Shown one piece after another: positions 17,706 through 26,046 of a stretch of 64,000 nt of DNA (positions are counted from its first letter, which is position 1; the number at the start of each line of letters is the position of its first letter). This stretch comes from SZUA-442 sp963753185. GTDB taxonomy: Bacteria > Actinomycetota > Acidimicrobiia > Spongiisociales > UBA5794. Under the pieces are notes generated by a model. It searched no databases and was not told where the DNA came from. It saw only the letters and a list, made by a program, of their open reading frames with translations. A program made the translations under genes and the position numbers. The stretch is from assembly GCA_963753185.1 (NCBI GenBank), contig CAVWBO010000007.1:1674001-1738000 (forward strand), read 5' to 3'.

Positions 17706-19535
17706 ATGCTCGATCGTCCACCGCCGTCGACCGTCCCGGATGCGCCAGGCGTGTACATCTTCAGAGATGGGTTCGGCCGTGCGCTCTACGTGGGAAAGGC
17801 GAAGTCACTGAGGAAGAGGACGGCGAACTACTTCTCGACGGACCTCGCACCTCGAACGCGGTCGATGGTCGGTGCTGCCTCGGACCTCGAGTGGATCGTC
17901 ACGGACAGTGAGTTGGCAGCCCTGATGCTCGAGTTCTCACTGGTCCAGGAGCACCAACCCCCCTTCAACGTCCGCCTCAAGGACGACAAGTCCTTCCCCT
18001 ACCTCGCGATCACGCGGCACGAGGAATGGCCGCGCGCCATGGTCGTTCGGGGCAAGCGACGGCGGGGCGTCGAGTACTTCGGACCATATGCACGTGCCTA
18101 CTCGATTCGCCAGACACTCGACTCCCTCGTCCGGGTGTTTCCCGTCCGAACCTGCACGAACGCGAAGTTCGATCGCCACCACGCCTCCGGGAAACCCTGT
18201 CTCCTGTTCCACATCGAGAAGTGCTCGGGGCCCTGTGTCGGTGAGGTCGATCCCGTCACCTACGGGCAGTACCTCGATGGTCTCGGAGCATTCCTGAGTG
18301 GGGACAGCGATGTCCTCATCGCAGACCTGCAGGCTGCGATGACAGAAGCCGCGGACGACCTCGAGTACGAGCGTGCGGCGCGTATCAGGGACAGGATCGG
18401 TGCGATGCGCACGGTGCTCGAGCGCCAGGAACTCGTGTCGGACAAGCGCGAGGACTTCGACGTCATCGCGTTCGACGAGGACGACCTCGAGATCGTCCTC
18501 GTCGTGCTCAATGTCAGGAGGGGGAGGGTGACAGGCCGCAAGACCACGGTCGTCGACAGGGTGGAGGACATCACGATCCCGGAGTTCGTCGGCCGGATGA
18601 TCGGCCAACTCTATGGGGACGAGACGCCTCCCAAACAGGTTCTCGTCCAGGAACTCCCCGAGGACCCTGACCTCTGGGAGGAGTGGCTCGCCGACCGTCG
18701 AGGGAACGCCGTGTCCCTGAGGATTCCTGCACGCGGAGCGAAGCGAAAGGTGATGGACACGGCCAAGGCCAATGCTGTCGAGGAGTTCGCGCGGCATCGC
18801 CTGAAGCGCCACGGCGACCACAATGCACGCGCACGGGCGCTGCGGAGCCTCCAGGACGAGCTCTCGCTCCCGACACCACCGCTGAGGATCGAGTGCTACG
18901 ACATCTCCACGATCCAGGGACGCCACACGGTCGGGTCCATGGTCGTGTTCGAGGACGCCCTCCCGAAGAAGAGCGACTATCGCAGATTCCGCGTCAGGAC
19001 ACTCGACGGCCAGGACGACTTCGCCGCGATGGAGGAGGTGCTTCGGCGGCGGTTCACCGCGTACTTGGTCGAACGTGACGTCGATACCCAGGATCGCGGC
19101 AGGTTCTCATATCCGCCGAGCCTCGTGGTCATCGACGGTGGCAAGGGCCAGCTGGGTCGGGCCGTGACCGTGCTCGATGAGCTCGGTCTCGACATTCCGG
19201 TTGTCGGCCTCGCAAAGAAACTCGAGGAGGTGTTCGTTCCAGGGGAGTCCGATCCGATCGTCATCGACAGGGGTGAGGAGTCGCTCTACCTGCTGCAGCG
19301 GGTCCGCGACGAAGCGCACCGCTTCGCGGTGACCTACCACAGGAAACTCAGGGATCGTTCGATGGTGGATTCGATCCTCGACGACGTCCCCGGCATCGGC
19401 CCCGGGCGGAAGAAGGCCCTGATACGCGCCTTCGGATCCGTCAGGAAGATGCGCGACGCCGACGTCGACGCACTTGCGACGATCGTGCCCGATACAGTTG
19501 CAAGGGATCTGTTCGAGGCCCTCCACGAGGTGTGA
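17706..19535 (+). CDS. uvrC: excinuclease ABC subunit C
   Basis: A 609-residue UvrC. It has the N-terminal GIY-YIG nuclease (DAPGVYIF ... ALYVGKAKSLRKR), a UVR domain near residues 205-235 (AADDLEYERAARIRD) and a UvrC RNase H-like nuclease with ECYDISTIQGRHTVGSMVVF and VIDGGKGQL. A helix-hairpin-helix pair at the end (VPGIGPGRKKALIRAFGSV) completes it. It makes both incisions around the lesion. I chose ATG 17706, which starts the GIY-YIG domain at its normal position; the frame is open for 88 more codons upstream, inside the methyltransferase gene. Confidence 0.96.
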   Translation: MLDRPPPSTVPDAPGVYIFRDGFGRALYVGKAKSLRKRTANYFSTDLAPRTRSMVGAASDLEWIVTDSELAALMLEFSLVQEHQPPFNVRLKDDKSFPYLAITRHEEWPRAMVVRGKRRRGVEYFGPYARAYSIRQTLDSLVRVFPVRTCTNAKFDRHHASGKPCLLFHIEKCSGPCVGEVDPVTYGQYLDGLGAFLSGDSDVLIADLQAAMTEAADDLEYERAARIRDRIGAMRTVLERQELVSDKREDFDVIAFDEDDLEIVLVVLNVRRGRVTGRKTTVVDRVEDITIPEFVGRMIGQLYGDETPPKQVLVQELPEDPDLWEEWLADRRGNAVSLRIPARGAKRKVMDTAKANAVEEFARHRLKRHGDHNARARALRSLQDELSLPTPPLRIECYDISTIQGRHTVGSMVVFEDALPKKSDYRRFRVRTLDGQDDFAAMEEVLRRRFTAYLVERDVDTQDRGRFSYPPSLVVIDGGKGQLGRAVTVLDELGLDIPVVGLAKKLEEVFVPGESDPIVIDRGEESLYLLQRVRDEAHRFAVTYHRKLRDRSMVDSILDDVPGIGPGRKKALIRAFGSVRKMRDADVDALATIVPDTVARDLFEALHEV

Positions 19536-19539
19536 CGCC

Positions 19540-20406
19540 GTGACGAAGAAACTGCAGGCCCACGTCGTCATCGTGACGGGGATGTCCGGAGCGGGACGGT
19601 CACAGGCCGCGAACGTCCTCGAGGACATCGGCTATTTCGTGGTCGACAATCTCCCGCTCGACCTCGTGCCGAACCTCGTGACCTCCGTCGGCGTGGCTGA
19701 CGGATCGCGATCGAAGGTTGCCATCGTGGTCGACACCCGATCGGGAATCGACGCAACCACGCTCGATCTCGCCCTCATCGACCTCCAACGCGCCGGCATT
19801 CCGACGACGGTGTTGTTCCTCGACGCTGACGACCGGGTCCTCGTGCAACGATTCGAGGAGTCCCGCCGTCCCCATCCGATACCTCAGACCGCCCTGCTGA
19901 GATCAATCACGGCGGAGCGTGAGATGTTCGAGGAGGTCAGAGCCGTGGCCGACGTGATCATCGACACATCGGAGATCTCCGTCCATCAGCTCAGGGATCA
20001 ACTCCACGACGCGTTCGCATCCGGCTCGCGGCCTGCGATGCGGGTCGACGTGACGTCATTCGGATTCAAGCGCGGGATCCCCAGGGTCGCCGACCTCATG
20101 TTCGATGTTCGCTTCCTCCCGAATCCGCACTGGATCGCCGACCTCCGACCGAAGACGGGCCTCGACGACGAAGTCCGGGAGTACGTCTTCTCCCATGATG
20201 AGGCCACGACGTTCCTCTCGAAGGTCACCGACCTCCTCGACTTCCTCATCCCCGAGTACGAAGCGGAGGGGAAGTCGTACGTCACGATCGGAATCGGCTG
20301 TACGGGGGGGAAGCATCGCAGCGTCGCGATGGCGGAGGCCATCGGGTCGCACCTCGCGGAACGAGGCTTCGAAACCGTGGTCCACCACCGGGACATGCCA
20401 GCCTGA
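19540..20406 (+). CDS. rapZ: RapZ/YvcJ-family nucleotide-binding protein
   Basis: A 288-residue protein with a P-loop TGMSGAGRSQAANVLEDIGY (Arg replaces the usual Lys, as in other actinobacterial members) and VVDNLPLDLVP. The C-terminal domain has FGFKRGIP, DVRFLPNPHW and IGIGCTGGKHRSVAMAE, which are diagnostic for the family. In E. coli RapZ controls glmZ RNA decay; in Gram-positives YvcJ has other, poorly defined roles. I chose GTG 19540, which lies 4 nt after the uvrC stop. The stop overlaps the next gene (TGATG). It belongs to the conserved uvrC-rapZ-yvcK cluster. Confidence 0.93.
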   Translation: MTKKLQAHVVIVTGMSGAGRSQAANVLEDIGYFVVDNLPLDLVPNLVTSVGVADGSRSKVAIVVDTRSGIDATTLDLALIDLQRAGIPTTVLFLDADDRVLVQRFEESRRPHPIPQTALLRSITAEREMFEEVRAVADVIIDTSEISVHQLRDQLHDAFASGSRPAMRVDVTSFGFKRGIPRVADLMFDVRFLPNPHWIADLRPKTGLDDEVREYVFSHDEATTFLSKVTDLLDFLIPEYEAEGKSYVTIGIGCTGGKHRSVAMAEAIGSHLAERGFETVVHHRDMPA

Positions 20407-21380
20407 TGCGGCCGACCGCGGTCGAACCGCAGACCCTCCTCGATGAGCTTGCAAACGAGCTCGCAGGGCCGCGGGTCGTTGCGATCGGCGGGGGACACGG
20501 CTTGTCGAAGGCGCTGCGTGCCGCACTGTCGTACGCAGGACGGGTGGACGCCGTCGTTTCTGTGGCAGACGATGGGGGGTCGAGCGGCCGCTTGGCCACC
20601 CAGCTCGACATCCCGCCGCCAGGTGACATCCGCAAGTGCCTCCTTGCACTGACGCCGGATGACAACATCTGGAAGCGACTCTTCAATCACCGGTTCGAGG
20701 AGGCCGACGTTGCCGGGCACTCGCTCGGCAACCTGATCCTGGCGGGCCTCGCGGACATCGAAGGATCCTTCGAGGCAGCCCTCGTTCGCGCCGAGCGGTT
20801 GCTCGGCACCTCCGGATCGGTCATTCCGGCCAGCCCGGTGCATCTTGCACTCGAGGCCGACAGTGGACACGAGGTACTGCGAGGCCAGGTCACGATATCG
20901 CTCCACCGAGGTCCGATCGACGAGGTCAGGGTCGCCCCGGCCTCCGCTGCGGCGACCCCGAGGGCGATCGACGCGATCGAGATGGCAGACCAGATCATCC
21001 TCGGACCGGGGAGCCTGATCACCTCGACGATCGCTGCAATGAGGGTGCCCGGAATCACCGAGGCCATCAACCGCTCGAGCGCCCGGCTCATCTACGTGGC
21101 GAACCTCATCACCCAGGACGGTGAGACCTTCGACATGGACGGGATCGACCATCTCGATGCCCTCTTGCGCCTGACCGGAGTGCGTCCACCCAGTGCTATC
21201 GTCGCCAATGAACACGTGATGGACGTATTGCCGCCACTTCGTCGGATCTCATTCGAACGCGAGCACACCGCGACCTACGGCGCAGACCTGATCGCCTGTG
21301 ACCTCGTCGACGCCGGTGAATCATGGCCGAGCCACGATCCGACGAAGCTCGCCGCAGTACTCACCACGCTCACTCGCTGA
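20406..21380 (+). CDS. yvcK: gluconeogenesis factor YvcK/CofD-like
   Basis: A 324-residue CofD-like protein. The N-terminus carries VVAIGGGHGLSKALRAAL, followed by VSVADDGGSSGRL and PPPGDIRKCLLAL. The middle has NHRFEEADVAGHSLGNLILAGL, and later GPGSLITSTIAAM and YVANLITQDGET. In Bacillus and Mycobacterium, YvcK/CuvA binds UDP-sugars and is needed on gluconeogenic carbon and for cell envelope growth. It overlaps rapZ by one base. The expected downstream whiA gene is absent and gap follows directly. Confidence 0.93.
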   Translation: MRPTAVEPQTLLDELANELAGPRVVAIGGGHGLSKALRAALSYAGRVDAVVSVADDGGSSGRLATQLDIPPPGDIRKCLLALTPDDNIWKRLFNHRFEEADVAGHSLGNLILAGLADIEGSFEAALVRAERLLGTSGSVIPASPVHLALEADSGHEVLRGQVTISLHRGPIDEVRVAPASAAATPRAIDAIEMADQIILGPGSLITSTIAAMRVPGITEAINRSSARLIYVANLITQDGETFDMDGIDHLDALLRLTGVRPPSAIVANEHVMDVLPPLRRISFEREHTATYGADLIACDLVDAGESWPSHDPTKLAAVLTTLTR

Positions 21381-21396
21381 TCGTCAGGAGAGCACC

Positions 21397-22479
21397 ATGA
21401 AAGTAGCCATCAACGGATTCGGCCGCATCGGGAGGAACTTCTTCCGTGCAGCCAAGGGGACCAACAGCGCCTCGGATCTCCGCAAGAGCCTCCTGTCACT
21501 CGACATCATGGATGCCGGAAGCATCAAGGGCGCGTGGGACAAGGTCCAATCGGTATTCGAGGGCATCGACATCGTCGCCGTCAACGACCTCGGCGACGTC
21601 CATGCGAACGCGAACCTCCTCAAGTACGACTCGGTGCACGGCGCGTATCCGGGAACGGTCGAGGTTGTCGGCGGCGACATCGTGGCCGATGGCGACAGGT
21701 TCAAGGTGTTCGCCGAGCGCGACCCCGCCCAACTCCCGTGGGGCGAGCTCGGTGTCGACGTCGTCATTGAATCGACCGGCGTGTTTCGCACCCACGAAAC
21801 GGCGTCCAAGCACCTGGAGGCAGGCGCCAAGTTCGTCATCGTCTCGGCCCCGATGGGTGATCCGGACATTTCGGTGGTGCTCGGCGTCAACGACGACCTC
21901 CTCGACCCGTCCGTGCACAAGATCATCTCGAACGCTTCGTGCACCACGAACTGCCTGGCTCCCATGGCGAAGGTGATCGACGACACGTTCTCGATCGTCA
22001 ATGGGGCGTTCACGACCGTCCACGCGTACACGAACGACCAGAGCCTGTCCGACGTCCTCCACAAGGATCCCCGCCGTGCGCGCGCTGCGGCGCAGAACAT
22101 CATCCCGGCGAGCACCGGCGCCGCGTCAGCGGTCGGCAAGGTCCTCCCGAACCTGAACGGCAAGCTCATCGGAACGGCCCTCAGGGTGCCGGTCGTGAAC
22201 GGTTCGATAACTGACCTCGTGGTGAACGTGGGTCGCCCCACGTCCGTCGACGAGGTGAACGCGGCGCTCTCGAGCGCCTCGAATGGCTCGCTCGCGGGAA
22301 TCATGCGGTACACCGAGGACCCGATCGTGTCGTCCGACATCATCGGCGATCCCCACTCGTGCATCGTCGACGGTGCATCGACGATGGTCGAGGGCTCGCT
22401 CGTCAAGGTGTTCGGCTGGTACGACAACGAGTGGGGCTACTCGAGCCGGCTCGTCGATCTCGCCAAGGCGCTTGCCTGA
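21397..22479 (+). CDS. gap: glyceraldehyde-3-phosphate dehydrogenase, type I
   Basis: A 360-residue GAPDH. It has the NAD-binding start KVAINGFGRIGRNFFRA, the active-site ISNASCTTNCLAPMAKV with catalytic Cys, TVHAYTNDQ and the C-terminal WYDNEWGYSSRLVDL. It oxidises glyceraldehyde 3-phosphate in glycolysis. The protein is about 25-30 residues longer than usual (~335) because of an insertion between the first helix and strand B (around KGTNSASDLRKSLLSLDIMD to VFEGIDIVAVNDL). AGGAG 6-10 nt upstream fixes the start at ATG 21397. It begins a gap-pgk-tpiA operon. Confidence 0.96.
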   Translation: MKVAINGFGRIGRNFFRAAKGTNSASDLRKSLLSLDIMDAGSIKGAWDKVQSVFEGIDIVAVNDLGDVHANANLLKYDSVHGAYPGTVEVVGGDIVADGDRFKVFAERDPAQLPWGELGVDVVIESTGVFRTHETASKHLEAGAKFVIVSAPMGDPDISVVLGVNDDLLDPSVHKIISNASCTTNCLAPMAKVIDDTFSIVNGAFTTVHAYTNDQSLSDVLHKDPRRARAAAQNIIPASTGAASAVGKVLPNLNGKLIGTALRVPVVNGSITDLVVNVGRPTSVDEVNAALSSASNGSLAGIMRYTEDPIVSSDIIGDPHSCIVDGASTMVEGSLVKVFGWYDNEWGYSSRLVDLAKALA

Positions 22480-22483
22480 GGCG

Positions 22484-23665
22484 ATGATCCCGACCCTGGA
22501 TTCGGTGGATCTGACCGGCCGCACGGTGCTCGTGCGGTCCGACCTGAACGTTCCCCTCGCCGATGGCGTCGTGGGGGACTCATTCCGGCTCTCGTCGAGC
22601 CTGCGCACCATCGATGAGGTCAGGGCGTCCGCAAAGCGGGTGATCGTGGCGAGCCACCTGGGTCGTCCGAAGGGCGTCGATCCGAGCCTGTCCATGGCAC
22701 CGGTCACGGCCAGGCTCGGTGAGCTCGGTGGGTTCGAGACCGTCCAAGCGCCCGGCGTCATCGGCGACGAGGTGGCACGAGTAATCGCCGACGCTCCGGA
22801 CGGAGCCGTCGTGGTGCTCGAGAACACCCGGTTCGAGGCGGGCGAATCGAAGAACGACCCCCACGTCGCCGACGGCCTCGCCGCCCTCGCCGACGTGTAC
22901 GTCAACGATGCGTTCGGCACCGCACACCGTGCCCACGCATCGAACGTCGGTGTCTCAGAGCGGTTGCCGTCGGTCGCCGGACGATTGCTGCAATCCGAGA
23001 TCGAGGCGTTCGAGCGGCTTCTCGATGACCCCCAACGGCCGTACGTCGTGATCATGGGCGGAGCGAAGATCTCCGACAAACTGGCGGTGATCGAGAACCT
23101 GCTTCCTTCGGTCGACCGGATGCTGATCGGCGGAGGAATGTGCTTCACGCTGCTTCGTGCGGTGGGCCATGCGATTGGTGACTCGCTCTACGAGGAATCG
23201 ATGCTCTCGGACGTGACCCGTCTGCTGGCGTCACCTCACGGCAGCAAGATCATGCTGCCGTCTGACATCGTCATCGCCGATTCGTTCGCGGCGGACGCAG
23301 CCCATAGGGAGGTTCCGGTCTCGGACATCCCTGAGGGATGGATGGGCCTCGACGTCGGCACGAGCACGGTCGCGGCATTCGCCGAGGCGATCGCGACGGC
23401 GCGGTCGGTGTTCTGGAACGGTCCAATGGGTGTGTTCGAGTGGGAGGCATTCCGCGCAGGTACCGAAGGTGTCGCAGACGCGGTCGCCTCGTGCACCGGG
23501 TACACCGTGGTGGGCGGCGGTGACAGCGTCGCGGCGCTGAGACTCCTCGGCCGCGACGACGACGTCTCCCACGTGTCGAGTGGTGGGGGAGCAGGACTCG
23601 AGATGCTCGAGGGAAAGGTGCTTCCTGGCATCGCGGCGCTGACGAAGGATGGAAACCATGCGTAA
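22484..23665 (+). CDS. pgk: phosphoglycerate kinase
   Basis: A 393-residue PGK with the N-terminal VRSDLNVPL substrate motif, SHLGRPKG, VNDAFGTAHRAHAS, VIMGGAKISDKL and the nucleotide-binding GGGDSVAAL and SSGGGAGLE motifs. It transfers phosphate from 1,3-bisphosphoglycerate to ADP. The ATG at 22484 lies 4 nt after the gap stop codon. The 3' end overlaps tpiA by 8 nt, so gap, pgk and tpiA form one tightly coupled operon. Confidence 0.97.
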   Translation: MIPTLDSVDLTGRTVLVRSDLNVPLADGVVGDSFRLSSSLRTIDEVRASAKRVIVASHLGRPKGVDPSLSMAPVTARLGELGGFETVQAPGVIGDEVARVIADAPDGAVVVLENTRFEAGESKNDPHVADGLAALADVYVNDAFGTAHRAHASNVGVSERLPSVAGRLLQSEIEAFERLLDDPQRPYVVIMGGAKISDKLAVIENLLPSVDRMLIGGGMCFTLLRAVGHAIGDSLYEESMLSDVTRLLASPHGSKIMLPSDIVIADSFAADAAHREVPVSDIPEGWMGLDVGTSTVAAFAEAIATARSVFWNGPMGVFEWEAFRAGTEGVADAVASCTGYTVVGGGDSVAALRLLGRDDDVSHVSSGGGAGLEMLEGKVLPGIAALTKDGNHA

Positions 23666-24422
23666 GGACCTGATCGCCGGAAACTGGAAGATGAACGCCA
23701 ACCATCTCGAGGCCATCCAGATGGTGCAGAAGCTCAGCTATCGCTTGGACCCCTCGGACTACGAGCGGGTCGACGTCGTCGTGTGCCCACCGTTCACATC
23801 GCTTCGATCCGTGCAAACCGTGATCGAATCCGATCATCTCGCGATCCAGCTCGGTGCACAGAACGTGGACTTTCGCGATGAGGGCGCATTCACGGGGGAG
23901 ATCTCAGCAACCATGCTTGCGAAGCTCTCGGTGCGATACGTGATCGTCGGTCACTCGGAGCGGCGTCAGATCTTCGGCGAGACCGACGAGACCGTCAACG
24001 CGAAGGCCAGGGCTGTCCTTGCGCACTCCATGACGCCGATCCTGTGCGTGGGGGAAACCGAGGACGAGAGGGAGGCGGGGTCGGCGTTCGACCGCGTCGG
24101 GAGCCAGGTGCGCGCCGGTCTCGCCGGCATCCCAGAGGACCACGTCGCAGGAATGGTGGTCGCATATGAGCCCATTTGGGCGATCGGCACCGGCCGTACG
24201 GCGAGCGCCGACGACGCAGGCGAGATGTGCTCCTTCGTCAGGGATCAGGTGAGGGCGCTGGCAGGCGACGCCGCAGATGGGGTCAGGGTCCTATACGGTG
24301 GCTCCGTCAATCCCGGGAATGTCGCTGGATTGATGGCAAAGCGCGACATCGACGGGGGACTGGTCGGGGGTGCTTCGCTCGATCCCGATACGTTCGGTTC
24401 CGTGATCCGCTACTGGGTCTGA
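23658..24422 (+). CDS. tpiA: triosephosphate isomerase
   Basis: A 254-residue TIM barrel enzyme. The substrate Lys is in GNWKMNAN, the electrophilic His in VGHSERRQIFGETDE, and the catalytic Glu in VAYEPIWAIGTGRTAS. The phosphate loop is LYGGSVNPGN and the end is LVGGASLDPDTF. I chose ATG 23658 because it starts MRKDLIAGNWKMN, the normal TIM start; three more in-frame codons lie upstream. It interconverts DHAP and glyceraldehyde 3-phosphate. Confidence 0.97.
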   Translation: MRKDLIAGNWKMNANHLEAIQMVQKLSYRLDPSDYERVDVVVCPPFTSLRSVQTVIESDHLAIQLGAQNVDFRDEGAFTGEISATMLAKLSVRYVIVGHSERRQIFGETDETVNAKARAVLAHSMTPILCVGETEDEREAGSAFDRVGSQVRAGLAGIPEDHVAGMVVAYEPIWAIGTGRTASADDAGEMCSFVRDQVRALAGDAADGVRVLYGGSVNPGNVAGLMAKRDIDGGLVGGASLDPDTFGSVIRYWV

Positions 24423-24456
24423 GTACGACGGTCGGGACCCCTTACGCTGGAGGACG

Positions 24457-24834
24457 ATGGTGTTCGAGCTGCGATGTGAGTTCGTCGTGAAGAGGCGGAT
24501 CGATTGGGCCGAGATGGAACTCGGGAAGCACATCGACGACGTCCTCGAGCGGCTCCACCAGGCGAAGGGTGTCGTCGGAATCGATGCATCCGCCGACCTC
24601 GACTCGGGGCGTACGTCGATCACGATGACGTATGCGGACGTCGAAGAGGACGACTTCGAACGTGCGGGCTCCGCAATCCTCGGTGTCGCGATCCGATCCT
24701 GCGGAGGTGGCCATCAGGGCTTGCTTCCGTTCGCCGAGGAGGCCTCGTTCAAACCGGAGACGAACCAGTGGTCTGGCCTCCGTGTCCCCACGTGGGAGGT
24801 TCGCAAGAGAACAGCCGCTCGGTCAACGGCGTGA
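24457..24834 (+). CDS. hypothetical protein
   Basis: A 125-residue protein that I do not recognise. A good ribosome binding site (GGAGG, 4-5 nt before the ATG) supports translation. It is soluble and acidic in the middle (ADVEEDDFERAG) with a conserved-looking IRSCGGGHQGLLPF segment, and ends with a basic tail. No membrane segment or known motif is visible. It lies between tpiA and gpmA, 34 nt after tpiA, so it may be transcribed with the glycolysis genes. Confidence 0.6.
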   Translation: MVFELRCEFVVKRRIDWAEMELGKHIDDVLERLHQAKGVVGIDASADLDSGRTSITMTYADVEEDDFERAGSAILGVAIRSCGGGHQGLLPFAEEASFKPETNQWSGLRVPTWEVRKRTAARSTA

Positions 24835-24858
24835 TGATCCTGGGGTAGCCTCGGCACC

Positions 24859-25614
24859 ATGGACACCACGTATACCCTCGTACTGCTTCGCCACGGCGAG
24901 AGCGTCTGGAACCTGGAGAACGTGTTCACCGGCTGGACAGACGTTCCACTTTCGGACAAGGGAACCGCCGAGGCGATCACCGCTGGCGAGCTGCTGGCCG
25001 ACGAGGGCATCCTCCCCACGGTCGTGCACACATCCCTCCAGCGGAGGGCGATCAATACCGCTGCGCTCGCGCTCGACGCGATGGACAGGGGTTGGATCCC
25101 CGTTCACCGCCATTGGCGGCTGAACGAACGCCACTACGGGGCGCTCCAGGGCCTGAACAAGAAGGCAACAGCCGACCGGTACGGCCTCGACCAGGTGCAG
25201 GTGTGGCGACGATCCTACGACGTCCCGCCTCCCGCCCTGGAACCCGACGACGATCGCCACCCACGTCATGACCCACGCTATGCGGGCCTCGCACCCGAGC
25301 AACTTCCGGCGACGGAGTGCCTCGCAGACGTCGTCGAGAGGATGCTCCCGTATTGGTATGACGCCATCGTTCCCGATCTGCGCTCTGGCGAGATCGTGCT
25401 CGTTGCGGCCCATGGCAACTCACTCAGGGCCCTCGTCAAGCACCTCGACGGCGTTTCGGACGAGGAGATCACCGGTGTCAACATCCCAACGGGGATACCC
25501 CTGATGTACGAGCTCGACGCCGACCTCTCCGTTCGATCCAAGCACTACCTCGGCGACGAAGATGCTGCAGCGGCGGCCGCCGCCGCTGTCGCTGCCCAGG
25601 CCGGCACGGGTTGA
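24859..25614 (+). CDS. gpmA: 2,3-bisphosphoglycerate-dependent phosphoglycerate mutase
   Basis: A 251-residue histidine phosphatase-family enzyme. The N-terminus TLVLLRHGESVWN contains the catalytic His, followed by FTGWTDVPLSDKGTAEA, RRAINTAALALDAMD and LNERHYGALQGLNK, the dPGM pattern. The second His is in LVAAHGNSLRALVKHLDG. It interconverts 3- and 2-phosphoglycerate. The C-terminus ends in an Ala-rich run that looks like a disordered extension. It follows the gap-pgk-tpiA block. Confidence 0.95.
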   Translation: MDTTYTLVLLRHGESVWNLENVFTGWTDVPLSDKGTAEAITAGELLADEGILPTVVHTSLQRRAINTAALALDAMDRGWIPVHRHWRLNERHYGALQGLNKKATADRYGLDQVQVWRRSYDVPPPALEPDDDRHPRHDPRYAGLAPEQLPATECLADVVERMLPYWYDAIVPDLRSGEIVLVAAHGNSLRALVKHLDGVSDEEITGVNIPTGIPLMYELDADLSVRSKHYLGDEDAAAAAAAAVAAQAGTG

Positions 25615-25760
25615 CCAGGGCGAACGAGATTCCCTCATCGCGCGAGATGTCAGGCCCACCGTGATCTGTCGGGTGTAGTTGCGGTAGCGCTCGTGCGCCG
25701 CCATACTTCACGTCGGATCCGTGTTGACATCGGATCCGAGTGCGAGAAAGGGTCCGAGCA

Positions 25761-25994
25761 TTGGATGGGATCGTCTCCGTTCTCCATCTCCTCATTTCGC
25801 TGTCTCTCATCTTCCTCGTCCTGCTCCATGCAGGGCGCGGAGGTGGCATGGGTGACATGTTCGGCGGGGGAATGAGCAGTGGAAACGTTGGTGGCTCGAC
25901 AGTCGTCGAGAAGAACCTGGACCGCCTCACGGTTGGTCTGGCGATCGCATTTGCCGTGTCCACGTTCTGGTTGACGTGGCTGTTGGCATCCTGA
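25761..25994 (+). CDS. secG: preprotein translocase subunit SecG
   Basis: A 77-residue protein with two membrane helices (about 3-20 and 52-75) separated by a Gly-rich loop containing GRGGGMGDMFGGGM, as in SecG. It is the small auxiliary subunit of the SecYEG channel. I chose TTG 25761 because AAAGG lies about 9 nt upstream and it gives a normal SecG length; GTG 25740, seven codons upstream, is possible. secG after tpiA/gpm is a common actinobacterial arrangement. Confidence 0.88.
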   Translation: MDGIVSVLHLLISLSLIFLVLLHAGRGGGMGDMFGGGMSSGNVGGSTVVEKNLDRLTVGLAIAFAVSTFWLTWLLAS

Positions 25995-26046
25995 CCTTCC
26001 GGGTCGGGCTCGGTGGGTGGACCCAGCGCTGACTAAGGAGGCAAAT

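Noticed and set aside
15136..17721. A very long open frame on the minus strand opposite uvrA
   Set aside because: It mirrors the codon structure of uvrA and the methyltransferase gene, has no recognisable domain, and is a typical high-GC antisense artefact.
25724..25729. TTGACA as a -35 box before secG
   Set aside because: No -10-like hexamer lies 16-18 nt downstream; the position is filled by the ribosome binding site.
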